Assembly: GCF_000018605.1 (NCBI RefSeq)
Contig: NC_010003.1
Coordinates: forward strand, 844,501 to 908,500
DNA: 64,000 nucleotides
Direction: 5' to 3'
From: Petrotoga mobilis SJ95
Lineage (GTDB): Bacteria; Thermotogota; Thermotogae; Petrotogales; Petrotogaceae
Both the position numbers and the translations under genes were made by a program. The notes below the pieces were generated by a model. The model did no database searches and was not told the origin of the DNA. It was given only the letters and a program-made list of their open reading frames with translations. Below are positions 63,534-64,000 of the stretch, in pieces. How positions within the stretch are numbered: the first letter of the stretch is position 1; every line of letters starts with the position of its first letter.

Positions 63534-63800
63534 ACTATCCCCTCCTTATACACTCAACTTTACACAAAATTAGCCGATAAATTTAAAAATAACCTCGTTA
63601 GAAAACAAAAGTTGAACAAATTTATCGGCCTAAACACTAACAAAATGATAAGATATATATGTTACGAATATAAAAACATTTAAATAATTTTAATTTAACA
63701 ACGAAAATTATTCTACTTTTAAAGTCTTCTTATTTGTGATACAATATCAAAGTAGTATAAAAATGCAAATCTGATCTCATTATATTTAGGAGGTCCACTT
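63534..63800. other. A+T-rich divergent intergenic region
   Basis: Separates the small membrane-protein gene (minus) from the gene starting at 63801 (plus). It holds presumably two promoters; GTGATACAAT near 63738 is a possible extended -10 for the plus-strand gene. A short plus-strand frame (63459-63683) overlaps the small gene and lacks an SD, so it is not called. Confidence 0.4.
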
Positions 63801-64000
63801 GTGAAAAATTATAATAAAGTTCTTTTTTTGTTTTTACTATTTATCTTGTCTGGGATTTATTCTTTAGCTTCTACTGTCCTAATTTTAAATTCGTATAATC
63901 CAGGCTTGTCTTGGTCAGATAAGGAATTAGAAGGGATATATTCAGTTTTAGAAAATGAAGAAAGTATAAATATATATGTAGAATATCTTGATAGCAAAAG
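63801..64000 (+). CDS. ABC-type ligand-binding/sensor protein, N-terminus only
   Basis: 66 residues before the window ends. GTG 63801 follows AGGAGG. A signal peptide (VLFLFLLFILSGIYSLAS) is followed by TVLILNSYNPGLSWSDKELEGI and IYVEYLDSK, the opening of the ABC-substrate-binding-like domain often found at the periplasmic end of sensor kinases, diguanylate cyclases and similar signalling proteins, or as a free binding protein. What follows is outside the window. Confidence 0.65.
   Translation, partial: MKNYNKVLFLFLLFILSGIYSLASTVLILNSYNPGLSWSDKELEGIYSVLENEESINIYVEYLDSK

Noticed and set aside
63459-63683. 74-codon plus-strand frame
   Set aside because: Overlaps the better-supported 56-aa minus-strand gene, lacks an SD and has atypical composition.

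Overview
The window is a 64 kb stretch of an A+T-rich bacterial chromosome. Gene content points to the Thermotogota and most likely to a Petrotoga-like organism: a GH4 α-glucuronidase next to a tagaturonate epimerase (UxaE) gene, a GH36/GH42/galKT galactoside regulon, tight 4-nt gene overlaps, strong GGAGGTG Shine-Dalgarno (SD) sites and very frequent TTG starts. The genus is inferred from gene content alone. No phage, IS element, CRISPR array or rRNA gene is visible.

Layout. 1-6.8 kb: class A penicillin-binding protein (partial), YebC-family regulator, a secreted protein of unknown function, CheR, MtnA and a small phosphoesterase, separated by dispersed intergenic repeats. 6.8-13.2 kb (minus): a six-gene overlapping operon of two TolC-like proteins, a MacA-like adaptor, a MacB-like ATPase and permease, and a GH1-like protein that has lost its acid/base glutamate. 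13.4-20.5 kb (plus): ftsH, a CsoR/CstR-like regulator, a CtpA protease, two unknown membrane-associated proteins and an MMPL/RND exporter. 20.5-23.0 kb: a large secreted putative metallopeptidase-propeller protein. 23.1-23.4 kb: tRNA-Leu, tRNA-fMet and tRNA-Met. 23.5-34.7 kb (minus): a galactoside regulon (LacI regulator, GalT, GalK, GH42 β-galactosidase, sugar-binding protein, two permeases, GH36 α-galactosidase). 34.8-35.4 kb: a toxin-antitoxin-like two-gene cassette between direct repeats. 35.5-40.7 kb: thrS, prfA and a chemoreceptor. 40.8-46.2 kb: aldo/keto reductase, lipoamide dehydrogenase, AhpD-like protein, tRNA-Gln, a YqeH GTPase and PduL. 46.2-52.5 kb: RbgA, then phoH-pgpH-ybeY and three accessory genes. 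52.5-55.8 kb: a two-component system and a PlsY/lipid-kinase-like fusion. 56-61.3 kb: a glucuronate operon (GH4 Agu, UxaC, ROK regulator, UxaE). 61.3-64 kb: an RqcH/NFACT protein, a tandem-repeat block, a 56-aa membrane protein and the start of a ligand-binding protein.

Two carbohydrate systems stand out. The galactoside regulon imports α- and β-galactosides, cleaves them in the cytoplasm and feeds galactose into the Leloir pathway; no galE and no transporter ATPase gene lie nearby. The glucuronate operon releases glucuronate from aldobiouronates, isomerises it to fructuronate and epimerises that to tagaturonate.

The most unusual observations are: four genes whose SD points at AUA or AUU instead of a normal start codon; a PlsY acyltransferase fused to a Dgk1/Sec59-like lipid kinase domain; a glycosidase-like pseudoenzyme inside a MacAB-TolC operon; a nuclease-like/DUF2283 gene pair framed by a duplicated promoter-bearing repeat; and a family of modular intergenic repeats built from ~72-bp units and TTAAGGGG hairpins.
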